12,404 nucleotides of DNA. Origin: Bacteroidaceae bacterium (lineage in GTDB: Bacteria > Bacteroidota > Bacteroidia > Bacteroidales > Bacteroidaceae). Made by a program: the position numbers and the translations under genes. How positions within the stretch are numbered: position 1 is the stretch's first letter; each line of letters begins with the position of its first letter. The stretch spans positions 1 through 12,404 of the forward strand of contig JAFZUB010000018.1 in NCBI GenBank assembly GCA_017618515.1, in the 5' to 3' direction. Positions 1 through 6,860 of this stretch are shown here, piece by piece. Below the pieces are notes generated by a model. The model was given only the letters and a program-made list of their open reading frames with translations. It did not search any database and was not told the DNA's origin.

Positions 1-497
1 CCGCACTGCCAATATGCTGCGACCCCAGCCATATCGGCGGACGCCGCGACCTCATCGCTCCCCTATGCCAGCAGGCTATGGACCTCGGCTTCGACGGACT
101 GCTCGTTGAGAGCCACTGCTCACCCGACGATGCAACCACCCACGCCGCCCAGCAGGTGACACCCGACATCCTCGACTACATCCTCTCCATGCTTGTGATT
201 CGCGAAAAGGTTGATCTCACTGAGGACCTCGCTTCGCTGCGTAAGAAGATTGACGAGGTGGACAACGACCTCATCGAGCTGTTGGCCCGCCGCATGCGTA
301 TTTCGCGCAAGATGGGCGAATACAAGAAAGAGAAAGGCATGACCATCGTGCAGCCCAAGCGCTATACCGAGATTCTCGACAAGCGCGGCGCTCAGGGTTC
401 GTTGCTCGGCATAGCCCCCGAGTGCGTGAAGAATATCTTCGAGCACATCCACGAAGAGAGTGTGCGCCAGCAGATGGAAGTTATAAATAGAGGTTAG
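1..497 (+). CDS. Bifunctional 3-deoxy-7-phosphoheptulonate synthase / chorismate mutase, 3' part
   Basis: This is the C-terminal part of a fusion enzyme; the 5' end lies outside the window and the first full codon is at base 3. The visible N-terminal stretch carries CDPSHIGGRRDLIAP and GFDGLLVESHCSPDDA, the end of a class I (KDSA-like) DAHP synthase barrel. The rest, from about base 225, is an AroQ-type chorismate mutase domain (LRKKIDEVDNDLIELLARRM, GEYKKEKG, then QPKRYTEIL), an all-helical fold that converts chorismate to prephenate. The fusion supplies both the first step of the shikimate pathway and the branch step toward Phe/Tyr, and is usual in Bacteroidales beside tyrA. The stop codon TAG (495-497) lies inside the first unit of a 7-base repeat array, so the last residues (about NRG) may be set by the repeat insertion. 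Family assignment is secure; the length of the missing part is unknown. Confidence 0.93.
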   Translation, partial: ALPICCDPSHIGGRRDLIAPLCQQAMDLGFDGLLVESHCSPDDATTHAAQQVTPDILDYILSMLVIREKVDLTEDLASLRKKIDEVDNDLIELLARRMRISRKMGEYKKEKGMTIVQPKRYTEILDKRGAQGSLLGIAPECVKNIFEHIHEESVRQQMEVINRG

Positions 498-518
498 AGG
501 TTATTGGTTAGAGGTTAT
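491..518 (+). repeat. Heptamer array A, four units
   Basis: Four 7-base units AGGTTAG, AGGTTAT, TGGTTAG, AGGTTAT, followed by the shared edge AGA. It covers the stop codon of the upstream gene and lies 21 bases before the chosen start of the four-helix-bundle gene. The G-rich strand is the coding strand here, as in array C. Confidence 0.95.
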
Positions 519-539
519 AGATTTTTTACTAAATATATT

Positions 540-914
540 ATGATAACAGAGCATAACTTTTCCTTTGAGACTCTTAACGTATATCAAGCAGTAAGAAATC
601 TCGTTAAAGAAATATATATTGCGCAGAAACATTTGCCCAAAGAAGAAACTTACGCACTGGGCGACCAGATAAGAAGAGCCGCCATTTCTATTTCCTCTAA
701 CCTTGCTGAAGGCAGCGCACGTAGCTCCTATCGCGAAAAGATACACTTTATAGAAATCTCTTATGGTTCTTTGATGGAAGTCTATTCGCAGCTTCAGCTC
801 GGCGTTGACCTTAACTACATCGAACAAGAGACTTTCTTATCCATTCGTGAAGATATTATCAACATAGCAAAGATGATGTCAGGACTCAAATCTTCGTTTG
901 AAAGCCGTCTATAA
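540..914 (+). CDS. Four-helix-bundle protein (S23/IVS-encoded family, TIGR02436-like)
   Basis: A 124-residue protein with the hallmarks of the family first seen in 23S rRNA intervening sequences: an N-terminal F-x-L-x-VYQ-A segment (residues 9-17), then QIRRAAISISSNLAEG (43-58) and IEISYGSLMEVYSQL (71-85). The family folds as a four-helix bundle and includes relatives of Avd, the accessory protein of diversity-generating retroelements, which binds nucleic acid; the role of stand-alone members is not established. The ATG at 540 was chosen because the only longer reading would start at a TTG inside the repeat array. Its stop codon (912-914) lies in the first unit of the right-hand array. The gene is AT-richer than its neighbours and separates two genes of one pathway, which suggests insertion. 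It is not inside an rRNA gene here and no reverse transcriptase is visible. Confidence 0.88.
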   Translation: MITEHNFSFETLNVYQAVRNLVKEIYIAQKHLPKEETYALGDQIRRAAISISSNLAEGSARSSYREKIHFIEISYGSLMEVYSQLQLGVDLNYIEQETFLSIREDIINIAKMMSGLKSSFESRL

Positions 915-963
915 CCATTCTATAACCAATAACCTATAACCAATAACCTATAACCAATAACCA
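911..963 (-). repeat. Heptamer array B, six tandem units plus one detached unit
   Basis: On the plus strand one ATAACCA unit (911-917), a four-base spacer TTCT, then six tandem units ATAACC(A/T) (922-963). Read on the minus strand it starts GAATGGTTATTGG and ends TGGTTATAGACG, the same end as array F. It lies seven bases before the tyrA start and carries the stop of the preceding gene. It is the longest of the six arrays. Confidence 0.95.
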
Positions 964-970
964 TTCATAA

Positions 971-1747
971 ATGAAAATCCTGATTCTTGGAGCCGGCAAG
1001 ATGGGCTCATTCTTCGTTGACCTGCTCAGCTTTGAGCATGAGACAGCAGTGTTTGACATCGACGCCAAGCGGCTGCGCTTTATGTACAACACCCAGCGCT
1101 TTACCTCGATGGACGAGATTGACGCCTTCCAGCCCGACCTCGTTATCAACGCCGTGACGCTCAAGCACACCCTCGACGTCTTCCGCCAGGTGGAGCCTCA
1201 CCTGCCCAGCCACTGCATACTGAGCGACATAGCGTCCGTAAAGACCGACTTCTTCGATTACTACAAGCAGTGCGGCCATCCCTTCGTCAGCACCCACCCC
1301 ATGTTTGGCCCCACCTTCGCCAACCTCGGTGCGCTGAGCAATGAGAACGCCATCATCATCACCGATGGCGACTATATGGGGCGCATCTTCTTCAAGGACC
1401 TCTACCAGAAACTCGGCCTGCATATCTGCGAGTACTCCTTCCTGGAGCACGACGAGATAGTAGCCTACTCGCTGAGCATCCCCTTCGTCAGCACCTTTGT
1501 GTTCGCTGCCGTCATGAAACCGCAGGACGCGCCGGGCACCACCTTCAAGCGCCACATGGCCATAGCCAAGGGAGTGCTCAACGAAGACGAGACTCTGCTG
1601 CGCGAGATACTCTTCAATCCCAACACCGGTCCGCAGGTCAGCAAGATACGCGAAGAGCTCAAGGGCCTCATAGACATTATCGACAATAAAGACGCTGACC
1701 GCCTCACCGCCTTCATAAAAAGAATAAAAGCAAATGCACTTCGATAG
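971..1747 (+). CDS. tyrA: Prephenate dehydrogenase (TyrA)
   Basis: A 258-residue cytoplasmic enzyme that oxidatively decarboxylates prephenate to 4-hydroxyphenylpyruvate with NAD(P), committing carbon to tyrosine. It opens with a Rossmann dinucleotide-binding motif GAGKMG (residues 7-12), followed by the beta-alpha turn ending VFDID (28-32). SDIASVKTDFF (85-95) and STHPMFGP (107-114) are the family's substrate-pocket motifs, with H109 as the expected catalytic histidine, and HDEIVAYSLSIPF (160-172) starts the helical dimerisation domain. Length fits TyrA proteins without an ACT or chorismate mutase domain; the mutase is supplied by the upstream fusion gene. The last 14 bases overlap the start of the next gene, so translation is probably coupled. 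Between the upstream gene and tyrA there is now a repeat-bracketed four-helix-bundle gene, so expression probably depends on read-through or on a promoter that I cannot identify. Confidence 0.95.
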   Translation: MKILILGAGKMGSFFVDLLSFEHETAVFDIDAKRLRFMYNTQRFTSMDEIDAFQPDLVINAVTLKHTLDVFRQVEPHLPSHCILSDIASVKTDFFDYYKQCGHPFVSTHPMFGPTFANLGALSNENAIIITDGDYMGRIFFKDLYQKLGLHICEYSFLEHDEIVAYSLSIPFVSTFVFAAVMKPQDAPGTTFKRHMAIAKGVLNEDETLLREILFNPNTGPQVSKIREELKGLIDIIDNKDADRLTAFIKRIKANALR

Positions 1748-2771
1748 CGACTACACCAGCACCTGCCACCCCCTCATACTGGAGCGCCTCGCCCAGACGC
1801 AAGGGCAACACTTCGACGGCTACGGCACCGACGCCATCACCCTCTCTGCCCGAGAGAAGATACGAGCTCTGTGCCAGCGCCCCGATGCTGCCGTCTATTT
1901 TCTCTGCGGTGGCACACAGACCAATATGGTTGTCATCAACTACCTGCTACGCAGCTTCGAGGGAGTCCTCGCTGCCGACAGCGCCCACATAGCCATCCAC
2001 GAGTCGGGAGCCGTAGAGTTCACCGGCCATAAGGTGCTCAATCTCCCGTCCCGCGACGGCAAGATAACCGCTGCGCAGGTCGATGACTATGTCAACAACT
2101 ACTATGCCGACCCCAACTGGGAGCACATCGTACCACCGGGCATGGTCTATATCACCCACCCCACCGAGTACGGCACCCTCTACTCCCTCAGCGAGCTAGA
2201 GCAGCTCAGCGCAGTATGCCGTAAGCACAACATCCCCCTCTACCTTGACGGCGCACGCCTTGGCTATGCCCTCGCTGCAGACGATACAGATGTCACACTC
2301 GGCGACATCGCCCGCCTCTGCGACGCCTTCTACATCGGCGGCACCAAGTGCGGAGCCATGTTCGGCGAGGCTGTGGTATTCCCCGACGGCAAACGTGCCG
2401 ACCGCTTCTTCTCGCATATCAAGCGCCACGGAGCCCTGCTGGCCAAAGGCTGGGTAGCGGCCCTGCAGTTCGACACGCTGCTGGACGGCGACAGCCTCAC
2501 CGACACACCTTATTATAATATTTGTAGACACGCCATCCGTGAGGCCATGCGCCTGAAGCAAGCCCTGCTGGCCAAAGGCTACACACAGCCTGTGGACTCC
2601 CCCACCAACCAGCAGTTTATCGAAATCTCTCTTCAGCAAGCCGAAGAGCTCAAGCGCCACATCACCTACGGCGAGTGGGAGCCGCCTCGCGGCGACAAGG
2701 TGACCATACGCCTCGCCACCTCGTGGGCCACCAACCCCGAGGACGTCGACAAACTGATAGAATTGTTATAA
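1734..2771 (+). CDS. Low-specificity L-threonine aldolase family PLP enzyme
   Basis: A 345-residue fold-type I PLP enzyme of the beta-eliminating lyase/threonine aldolase family. Visible motifs are the N-terminal F-x-SDYTS-x-CHP (3-13), FDGYGTD (27-33), CGGTQTNM (58-65) for phosphate binding, LDGARLG (171-177) with D172 expected to pair with the pyridine nitrogen, and GGTKCG (202-207) with K205 as the likely Schiff-base lysine. The family cleaves threonine or allo-threonine to glycine and acetaldehyde; the exact substrate cannot be read from sequence. The ATG overlaps the end of tyrA by 14 bases (translational coupling). Amino acid metabolism fits the neighbours, but it is not a known aromatic-pathway step. 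The next gene starts 11 bases downstream. Confidence 0.9.
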   Translation: MHFDSDYTSTCHPLILERLAQTQGQHFDGYGTDAITLSAREKIRALCQRPDAAVYFLCGGTQTNMVVINYLLRSFEGVLAADSAHIAIHESGAVEFTGHKVLNLPSRDGKITAAQVDDYVNNYYADPNWEHIVPPGMVYITHPTEYGTLYSLSELEQLSAVCRKHNIPLYLDGARLGYALAADDTDVTLGDIARLCDAFYIGGTKCGAMFGEAVVFPDGKRADRFFSHIKRHGALLAKGWVAALQFDTLLDGDSLTDTPYYNICRHAIREAMRLKQALLAKGYTQPVDSPTNQQFIEISLQQAEELKRHITYGEWEPPRGDKVTIRLATSWATNPEDVDKLIELL

Positions 2772-2782
2772 ACCACTACACT

Positions 2783-3385
2783 ATGAAAAAATACTATCTG
2801 TTCGGGCTAATCATGTCCCTGTGCACTGTCGCATCAGTAGCACAAAAACTAAGCACATCAGCCATTGACGTAGAGGCAAGCTCAAATATCGAAATAGTCC
2901 TTGCCAACGAGGCCGCAGACAATGCCGTGGCATTACAGCTAAGCATGGCCTTGCCCCAGGGATTTGAGGTAAGCGTGGCATCCATTAGCAAGGGCAGCGC
3001 CATGGAATGGCATGACATGGAATGGAGACGCACTAAGGACAACACCTATCTGTTTGTCTTCTACAATCTCAACAATACCCCCCTGCCTGACGGCGAACTG
3101 CTCCGTATCCCCGTGAAAGCCTGCGAGCAGGCAGGCACCTACCAGTGTGAAGTGCAATCCGTGCGCTCCTCCAATGCAGAGAGTGTCGGCAAAGATGCCC
3201 AGTCCCTGACCTTCGATATCACCGTGACAGAACCCGAAGGCATAATCAGCACAGAAATTTCAAATCTCAACTCTCAAAATTCAAAGATTTACGACCTGCA
3301 GGGAAGGGCTCACACTCACTCTTCACACTCACCCCTCACCCCTCAAATCTATATCATCAACGGCAAAAAAATACTCGTGAAGTAA
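2783..3385 (+). CDS. Secreted protein with cohesin-like beta-rich region and Prevotella-type C-terminal tail
   Basis: A 200-residue exported protein. Residues 1-20 form a signal peptide (KK, a hydrophobic run, then ASVAQ). Residues 24-148 are rich in beta-strand patterns (NIEIVLAN, AVALQLSMALPQGFEV, NTYLFVFYNL, GELLRIPVKA, SLTFDITV); the order 'ordinary beta strand, LPQGFEV, small residues, GELLRIPV' resembles cohesin-type domains that bind dockerins. The tail has IYDLQGR (169-175) and IYIINGKKILVK (189-200), a pattern common at the ends of secreted Prevotella proteins and possibly a sorting signal. The linkers around IYDLQGR (about 159-168 and 176-188) are encoded by 7-base repeat arrays. 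The start at 2783 was chosen because it gives the signal peptide; longer readings run into the upstream gene in another frame. The next gene, one base downstream, encodes a dockerin protein. The cohesin assignment is tentative. Confidence 0.8.
   Translation: MKKYYLFGLIMSLCTVASVAQKLSTSAIDVEASSNIEIVLANEAADNAVALQLSMALPQGFEVSVASISKGSAMEWHDMEWRRTKDNTYLFVFYNLNNTPLPDGELLRIPVKACEQAGTYQCEVQSVRSSNAESVGKDAQSLTFDITVTEPEGIISTEISNLNSQNSKIYDLQGRAHTHSSHSPLTPQIYIINGKKILVK
3261..3350 (+). repeat. In-frame heptamer arrays inside a coding region
   Basis: Two short arrays with a 7-base period lie inside the secreted-protein gene. The first (3261-3288) is CAAATCT, CAACTCT, CAAAATT, CAAAGAT. The second (3311-3350) is CACACT, CACTCTT, CACACT, CACCCCT, CACCCCT, CAAATCT, with two units one base short. 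They encode the linkers before and after the conserved IYDLQGR. The units differ from the intergenic GGTTA family but share its period. Confidence 0.75.
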
Positions 3386-3386
3386 T

Positions 3387-4964
3387 ATGAAAACTATAAA
3401 GATTCTATTCCTGTCCTTCCTTGCGATTGCCATGCAGTCGGCAAAAGCGCAAAATTGGATGAATGCCGATGTCAACAAAGACAGAGCGTTGGACACCAAA
3501 GATATTGCGGCAATAATCAGTGGCATGGCCGGCGACGCCAAGTATATCGCCACGGCCGACGTGAACCGGGACGGCACCATAGACATCGTCGATGTGGTGG
3601 CCGCCATCAACATAATCAAGACCGAGGATGCCGCAGTGGCCATGGGCTATTGCCCCGACAGATTCCATCCACATGTTATCGACATGGGCTCTGCCGGCAA
3701 GTGGGCGTGCTGCAACATGGGCGGCTCGCTGCCCTGGGAAAAAGGCGAACAATGCGTATGGGGAGACCCTGTGCTTCATCCCTACGGTTACAGCTGCCGT
3801 TGGGACAATTATCCCCACCGCGATGAGGCGGCAGGATACCCCGCCGTAAAGAACATCGGCGACGACATCTCGCAGACCGAATATGACGTGGCATACATGA
3901 CATGGGGAAACACATGGTGCATGCCCACCGATGACCAGTTCAGGGCATTGCTTGACCTCCCCTACGAATGGACGGAAGTGGGAGGACAAAGTGTGAGGAA
4001 AATCACAGGCACCAACGGCAGGGTGCTGTATATGCATGCAGACAGCGATCACATGACATCCTATTACACCTCCCAATACAAGACCGAAAAAGAATGGGGC
4101 TATTATCAAGGTGGCAAGTGGATAGAAGACTGGAAAGAATACAGCGGATACATATATTATTCCATAGCCACGTGGTATGACCCGGCAAAGGCCCAGGTTG
4201 ACTATTCGTATTTAAGGGGCAGAAGAGACGAACCTTTTTACAGCAATAACGTCCGCCCCATAGTCTGCGTACCCAAGCCCAAGCCCGACGAGGCCGTGAT
4301 GTACGGCTACTGCCCCGACACCCAGCATCCTCACGTTATCGACATGGGCGCAGCCGGCAAGTGGGCGTGCTGCAACGTGGGAGCTTCGGCACCATGGGAG
4401 AGAGGCAGCTACTACTGCTGGGGCGGCACGAAGGAGCTCAGTTTCTACGGCGCCGTGCCTGAGAATGAGACCGCCTGCCTCTGGGGTACCTTTGACGACG
4501 GTACTGAATGGTGGGGCTATAAGTGGAATATGTGGAACGACAAGGCTGTCCTCCGTCCTGCCTACGACATAGCACGCTTGCAGTGGGGCGGCTCGTGGTA
4601 CATGCCCACCATGGCTCGCTTCGAGAAGCTCAATGACTCCAGCATCCGCAAGGAAAAGGCAACACTCAGCGGCACACCAGGCCTCCGCATCGTTGCCTCC
4701 AACGGCCACAGCATCTTCCTGCCCTATTGCGGAAAGAAAGTGGAAGCTGAGTTCCGTTACGACAAATACAACCCTATGGAGTACTGGACCTCCACCTCCG
4801 TTACCGACTTCCAGGGATATTGCCTTGAGCCCAATGCCGCGGCCTGCCATCACAATTATTGGTATGACCCCACCGACGGAGAGTATCCCGACGACGTGAA
4901 CGAAGACTTCGCGCAGATACACTGCGCCCGCGGAGTGGGGCTTCCCGTGCGTGCAGTACAATAA
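3387..4964 (+). CDS. Secreted dockerin protein with two tandem FISUMP-like domains
   Basis: A 525-residue exported protein. A signal peptide (1-21, ending SAKA-Q) is followed by a dockerin-like pair of EF-hand-type loops: D28-x-N30-x-D32-x-A34-x-D36-x-x-D39 and D58-x-N60-x-D62-x-T64-x-D66-x-x-D69, both with a full set of calcium-ligand positions. Then come two copies of a FISUMP/DUF1566-like domain, about 87-294 and 307-524. Each has VIDMG-x-AGKWACCN-(M/V)G, a CVWGD/CWGG turn, and a (T/Q)WG(N/G)(T/S)W-x-MPT motif (172-181, 399-408). The two copies share long identical DNA runs, so the duplication is fairly recent or maintained by conversion. No lipobox or sorting tail is seen, so anchoring may rely on the dockerin. 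It is one base downstream of a cohesin-like gene, the natural candidate partner. The biological role of FISUMP domains is not established; surface or extracellular function is inferred. Confidence 0.87.
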   Translation: MKTIKILFLSFLAIAMQSAKAQNWMNADVNKDRALDTKDIAAIISGMAGDAKYIATADVNRDGTIDIVDVVAAINIIKTEDAAVAMGYCPDRFHPHVIDMGSAGKWACCNMGGSLPWEKGEQCVWGDPVLHPYGYSCRWDNYPHRDEAAGYPAVKNIGDDISQTEYDVAYMTWGNTWCMPTDDQFRALLDLPYEWTEVGGQSVRKITGTNGRVLYMHADSDHMTSYYTSQYKTEKEWGYYQGGKWIEDWKEYSGYIYYSIATWYDPAKAQVDYSYLRGRRDEPFYSNNVRPIVCVPKPKPDEAVMYGYCPDTQHPHVIDMGAAGKWACCNVGASAPWERGSYYCWGGTKELSFYGAVPENETACLWGTFDDGTEWWGYKWNMWNDKAVLRPAYDIARLQWGGSWYMPTMARFEKLNDSSIRKEKATLSGTPGLRIVASNGHSIFLPYCGKKVEAEFRYDKYNPMEYWTSTSVTDFQGYCLEPNAAACHHNYWYDPTDGEYPDDVNEDFAQIHCARGVGLPVRAVQ

Positions 4965-4985
4965 CGTTAAGTAGAATTGCCGTTT

Positions 4986-5978
4986 TTACGCGAGGCACTG
5001 CTCCGCGATGTCGCTCTGTATCTGCTTGTAGAGGGGACAGCGATGATAGTCGGAGTGCTTGCGGAGCATCTCGGTGGGAGATGCCGAGGAATGGTTGTAG
5101 CCTGCAAGCTCGTTCTGGCGCTGGGTGGAGTGGACGGCAAGATTCTTTATTTCTTTCTGACGACGGCGGCGAAGAATGTTGCAGACATTCTCCAGCAGTG
5201 GCGCTACGACCTTGTCCACGAGGTCGTGACCGCGCACATAGAGATAGGTGGTCTCGGGAGTAAGTCCCAACCGTGCCAACTGCTCCATGAAGGGGGCAAA
5301 GGTGTCCGCGCTGTCGGGGAACCTCTGTTGTAGGCGCGAGATGGTAACATTCACCTTATGCTGCAAACGGGCGAGGGATGTCTCGGGATTGAAGATATCG
5401 ACGCTACCGGGAGTGGCCGTAGTGGCGAAGTCAGCCATGGAGAAATCCTTGAAATGGCCGTAGCGGTATGCCCACACATTCCATACGAAGAGAGGATGGA
5501 TGATGCGCGAGTAGTCGGCCATGAACGCCTCAAAGTCGATGAGCGAGTGGTCGTCATTGAGGGTGGCCATCACGCACACGCTGTGGAGCGAGGGAGCATA
5601 ACACTGGAAGTTCTCAATGGCGTAGGTGTAGGTGTGGAAGACGAAGGGATTGCCACACACTTCCGCTGACGAACGCGTGCTGCCGCCAAGCAAATAGTCG
5701 TAGTCGGCATCTACACACACTATCATGTCGCGTCCCAGTCCGCTGGACAAGGCGTGGAGCAGGGCTGTCTTCTTACCTTTCTGGAGTGTGGTGCGCGAGG
5801 GCAGCATGACCTCAAAATACATCTGCTCCGTTTCCAGCTCGCTGAGCAGAGTGCGCCAGAAAAAAATATCGTCGTAGCTCTCAACGTATGCCACCACTTT
5901 GCGACGCTTGCTCCGGCCGCGCAAGCGTTGCGCTGCCTTGACATAGTCGCTGGTGATGTATCTGTTGATATTCTTCAC
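4986..5978 (-). CDS. DUF4435 Toprim-like protein (AriB-like)
   Basis: A 330-residue protein of the DUF4435 family, whose N-terminal half is Toprim-like. The acidic residues expected of that fold are visible: VAYVESYDDIFFW (29-41, glutamate E33) and IVCVDADYDYLL (86-97, D90, D92, D94), followed by TYAIENF (118-124), a typical family motif. The N-terminus is basic (RLRGRSKRRK). The C-terminal half shows no motif I can name. In the PARIS anti-phage system the DUF4435 protein AriB is the Toprim nuclease effector held by the ATPase AriA; here an ATPase gene lies directly upstream, 39 bases away, in the same order. The start is GTG; the next in-frame codons upstream reach a TAG made by the edge of the repeat array. 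Family call is strong, defence role inferred. Confidence 0.82.
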   Translation of the reverse strand: MKNINRYITSDYVKAAQRLRGRSKRRKVVAYVESYDDIFFWRTLLSELETEQMYFEVMLPSRTTLQKGKKTALLHALSSGLGRDMIVCVDADYDYLLGGSTRSSAEVCGNPFVFHTYTYAIENFQCYAPSLHSVCVMATLNDDHSLIDFEAFMADYSRIIHPLFVWNVWAYRYGHFKDFSMADFATTATPGSVDIFNPETSLARLQHKVNVTISRLQQRFPDSADTFAPFMEQLARLGLTPETTYLYVRGHDLVDKVVAPLLENVCNILRRRRQKEIKNLAVHSTQRQNELAGYNHSSASPTEMLRKHSDYHRCPLYKQIQSDIAEQCLA

Positions 5979-5986
5979 AATTATCT

Positions 5987-6014
5987 ATAACCTATAACCA
6001 ATAACCTATAACCT
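5987..6014 (-). repeat. Heptamer array C, four units
   Basis: Plus-strand units ATAACCT, ATAACCA, ATAACCT, ATAACCT; on the minus strand it reads AAAGGTTATAGG at its start and GGTTATAGATAA at its end. It fills most of the 39-base gap between the ATPase stop and the DUF4435 start. The G-rich strand is the coding strand, which is the opposite of arrays D-F in the same gene cluster. Confidence 0.95.
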
Positions 6015-6017
6015 TTT

Positions 6018-6854
6018 TCATTCCTCCACCACTATGTCGCTCACTTCGGTGACAGCGTCGAGCCATCCATCCATGATGAGAGCGGGCGAGTGTGTGGTAA
6101 GGATTATCTGCGCATTAGGATTCATATTGCGGATAATGCCCACGAGACGCTGCTGCCACTCCACGTGGAGGCTGGCCTCAGGCTCGTCCATGAGCAGGAC
6201 ATAGGGCTGGTTGTTCTGCAACAACACGGTGAGCAGAATGATGAGCATCTGCTTCTCGCCCGACGAGAGACGATAGGGCGACAGTCGCTCGCCATACTGC
6301 AGGAAGACGAGCTCGTTGCTGGTGCGGTCGATGGTCTTCATCGTCTCGCTAAACAGCGAGTCGATTGTGTCGTGGAAGTCTGTCTTGGCACGGCTCGCCT
6401 GCATGGCCTCCTGCTGAGCGTCGGCACCACCGCGGGTGAGTATCTCTATCATCTGATTGCCGATATTGACCTGATAGTCAAGGTAGCGGCGCTGCAGCTC
6501 ATAGAGGTGCCAATCTAGCTCCGAGCGGATTATGCCATCGGTTATCTTGGCTGCCAGCGAAGTGGGAATCATCGTGTTGTCGAAACTGCGCACCACATCG
6601 AAGCGCACCTCCGTGGCCTCGTGGGGGGCAAGGGTGACCTTCACCGAGGTGGAGCGCGGCTCCCTGAGCGAGGTGCTGGGCACTGCCTCCTTCATTGCCT
6701 TAAGCTCATTGACCAGGCGATTGAGGATGGTGGTCTTGCCCATACCGTTGACACCACTCAGGATATTGACGTCGGGGCGGAGCTGCCATCGGATGTGGCG
6801 GCGGCCACTCCACAGGCTGTCTATTTCTATCTGCTCGATATGATTGGCAAACAT
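6018..6854 (-). CDS. Small ABC-type/AAA ATPase (AriA-like, OLD/AAA_15-AAA_21 related)
   Basis: A 278-residue soluble ATPase with the full ABC/SMC-type motif set: Walker A GVNGMGKTT (34-42), signature LSSGE (196-200), Walker B YVLLMDEPEAS (218-228) with E224 as catalytic glutamate, and the H-loop TTHSPALI (253-260). No membrane segments are visible, so it is not a transporter. The insert between Walker A and signature is short (about 150 residues) and lacks a zinc hook or long coiled coil, which argues against SMC/Rad50. Such ATPases pair with Toprim nucleases in OLD-type and PARIS systems; the gene immediately downstream encodes a DUF4435 Toprim-like protein. It is smaller than the AriA proteins I recall. 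It is likely co-transcribed with ndk, 45 bases upstream. ATPase assignment is sure, partner and role are inferred. Confidence 0.88.
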   Translation of the reverse strand: MFANHIEQIEIDSLWSGRRHIRWQLRPDVNILSGVNGMGKTTILNRLVNELKAMKEAVPSTSLREPRSTSVKVTLAPHEATEVRFDVVRSFDNTMIPTSLAAKITDGIIRSELDWHLYELQRRYLDYQVNIGNQMIEILTRGGADAQQEAMQASRAKTDFHDTIDSLFSETMKTIDRTSNELVFLQYGERLSPYRLSSGEKQMLIILLTVLLQNNQPYVLLMDEPEASLHVEWQQRLVGIIRNMNPNAQIILTTHSPALIMDGWLDAVTEVSDIVVEE

Positions 6855-6860
6855 GATGAA

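Larger units (their letters stand above)
491..963 (+). mobile_element. Putative cassette: four-helix-bundle gene bracketed by inverted heptamer arrays
   Basis: A four-helix-bundle gene is enclosed by a left array reading (A/T)GGTTA(T/G) on the plus strand (491-518) and a right array reading ATAACC(A/T) (911-963), so the two ends are inverted relative to each other. The unit splits two genes of the same aromatic amino acid pathway and its gene is AT-richer than both neighbours. The upstream gene's stop and the four-helix-bundle gene's own stop both fall in repeat units. The six bases ATAAAT occur just outside each end (483-488 and 967-972) and could be a target duplication, but this is low-complexity sequence. 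No transposase is present. Calling it mobile is inference. Confidence 0.35.

Noticed and set aside
504..539. An upstream TTG start for the four-helix-bundle gene
   Set aside because: It would encode residues from the repeat array itself; the ATG at 540 begins just before the conserved N-terminal motif.
911..963. Heptamer arrays as a CRISPR array
   Set aside because: The units are contiguous 7-mers without spacers, and no cas gene is near.
483..972. ATAAAT direct repeats as a proven target duplication of the cassette
   Set aside because: Six bases of AT-rich sequence, at slightly different distances from the arrays, are too likely by chance; mentioned only as a possibility.
2675..2782. An N-terminal extension of the secreted protein
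   Set aside because: It overlaps the aldolase gene in another frame and would bury the signal peptide that begins at 2783.
6018..6854. RecF/SMC-type repair ATPase
   Set aside because: The insert between Walker A and signature is too short for a coiled-coil SMC arm, and the neighbour is a DUF4435 protein rather than a repair gene.
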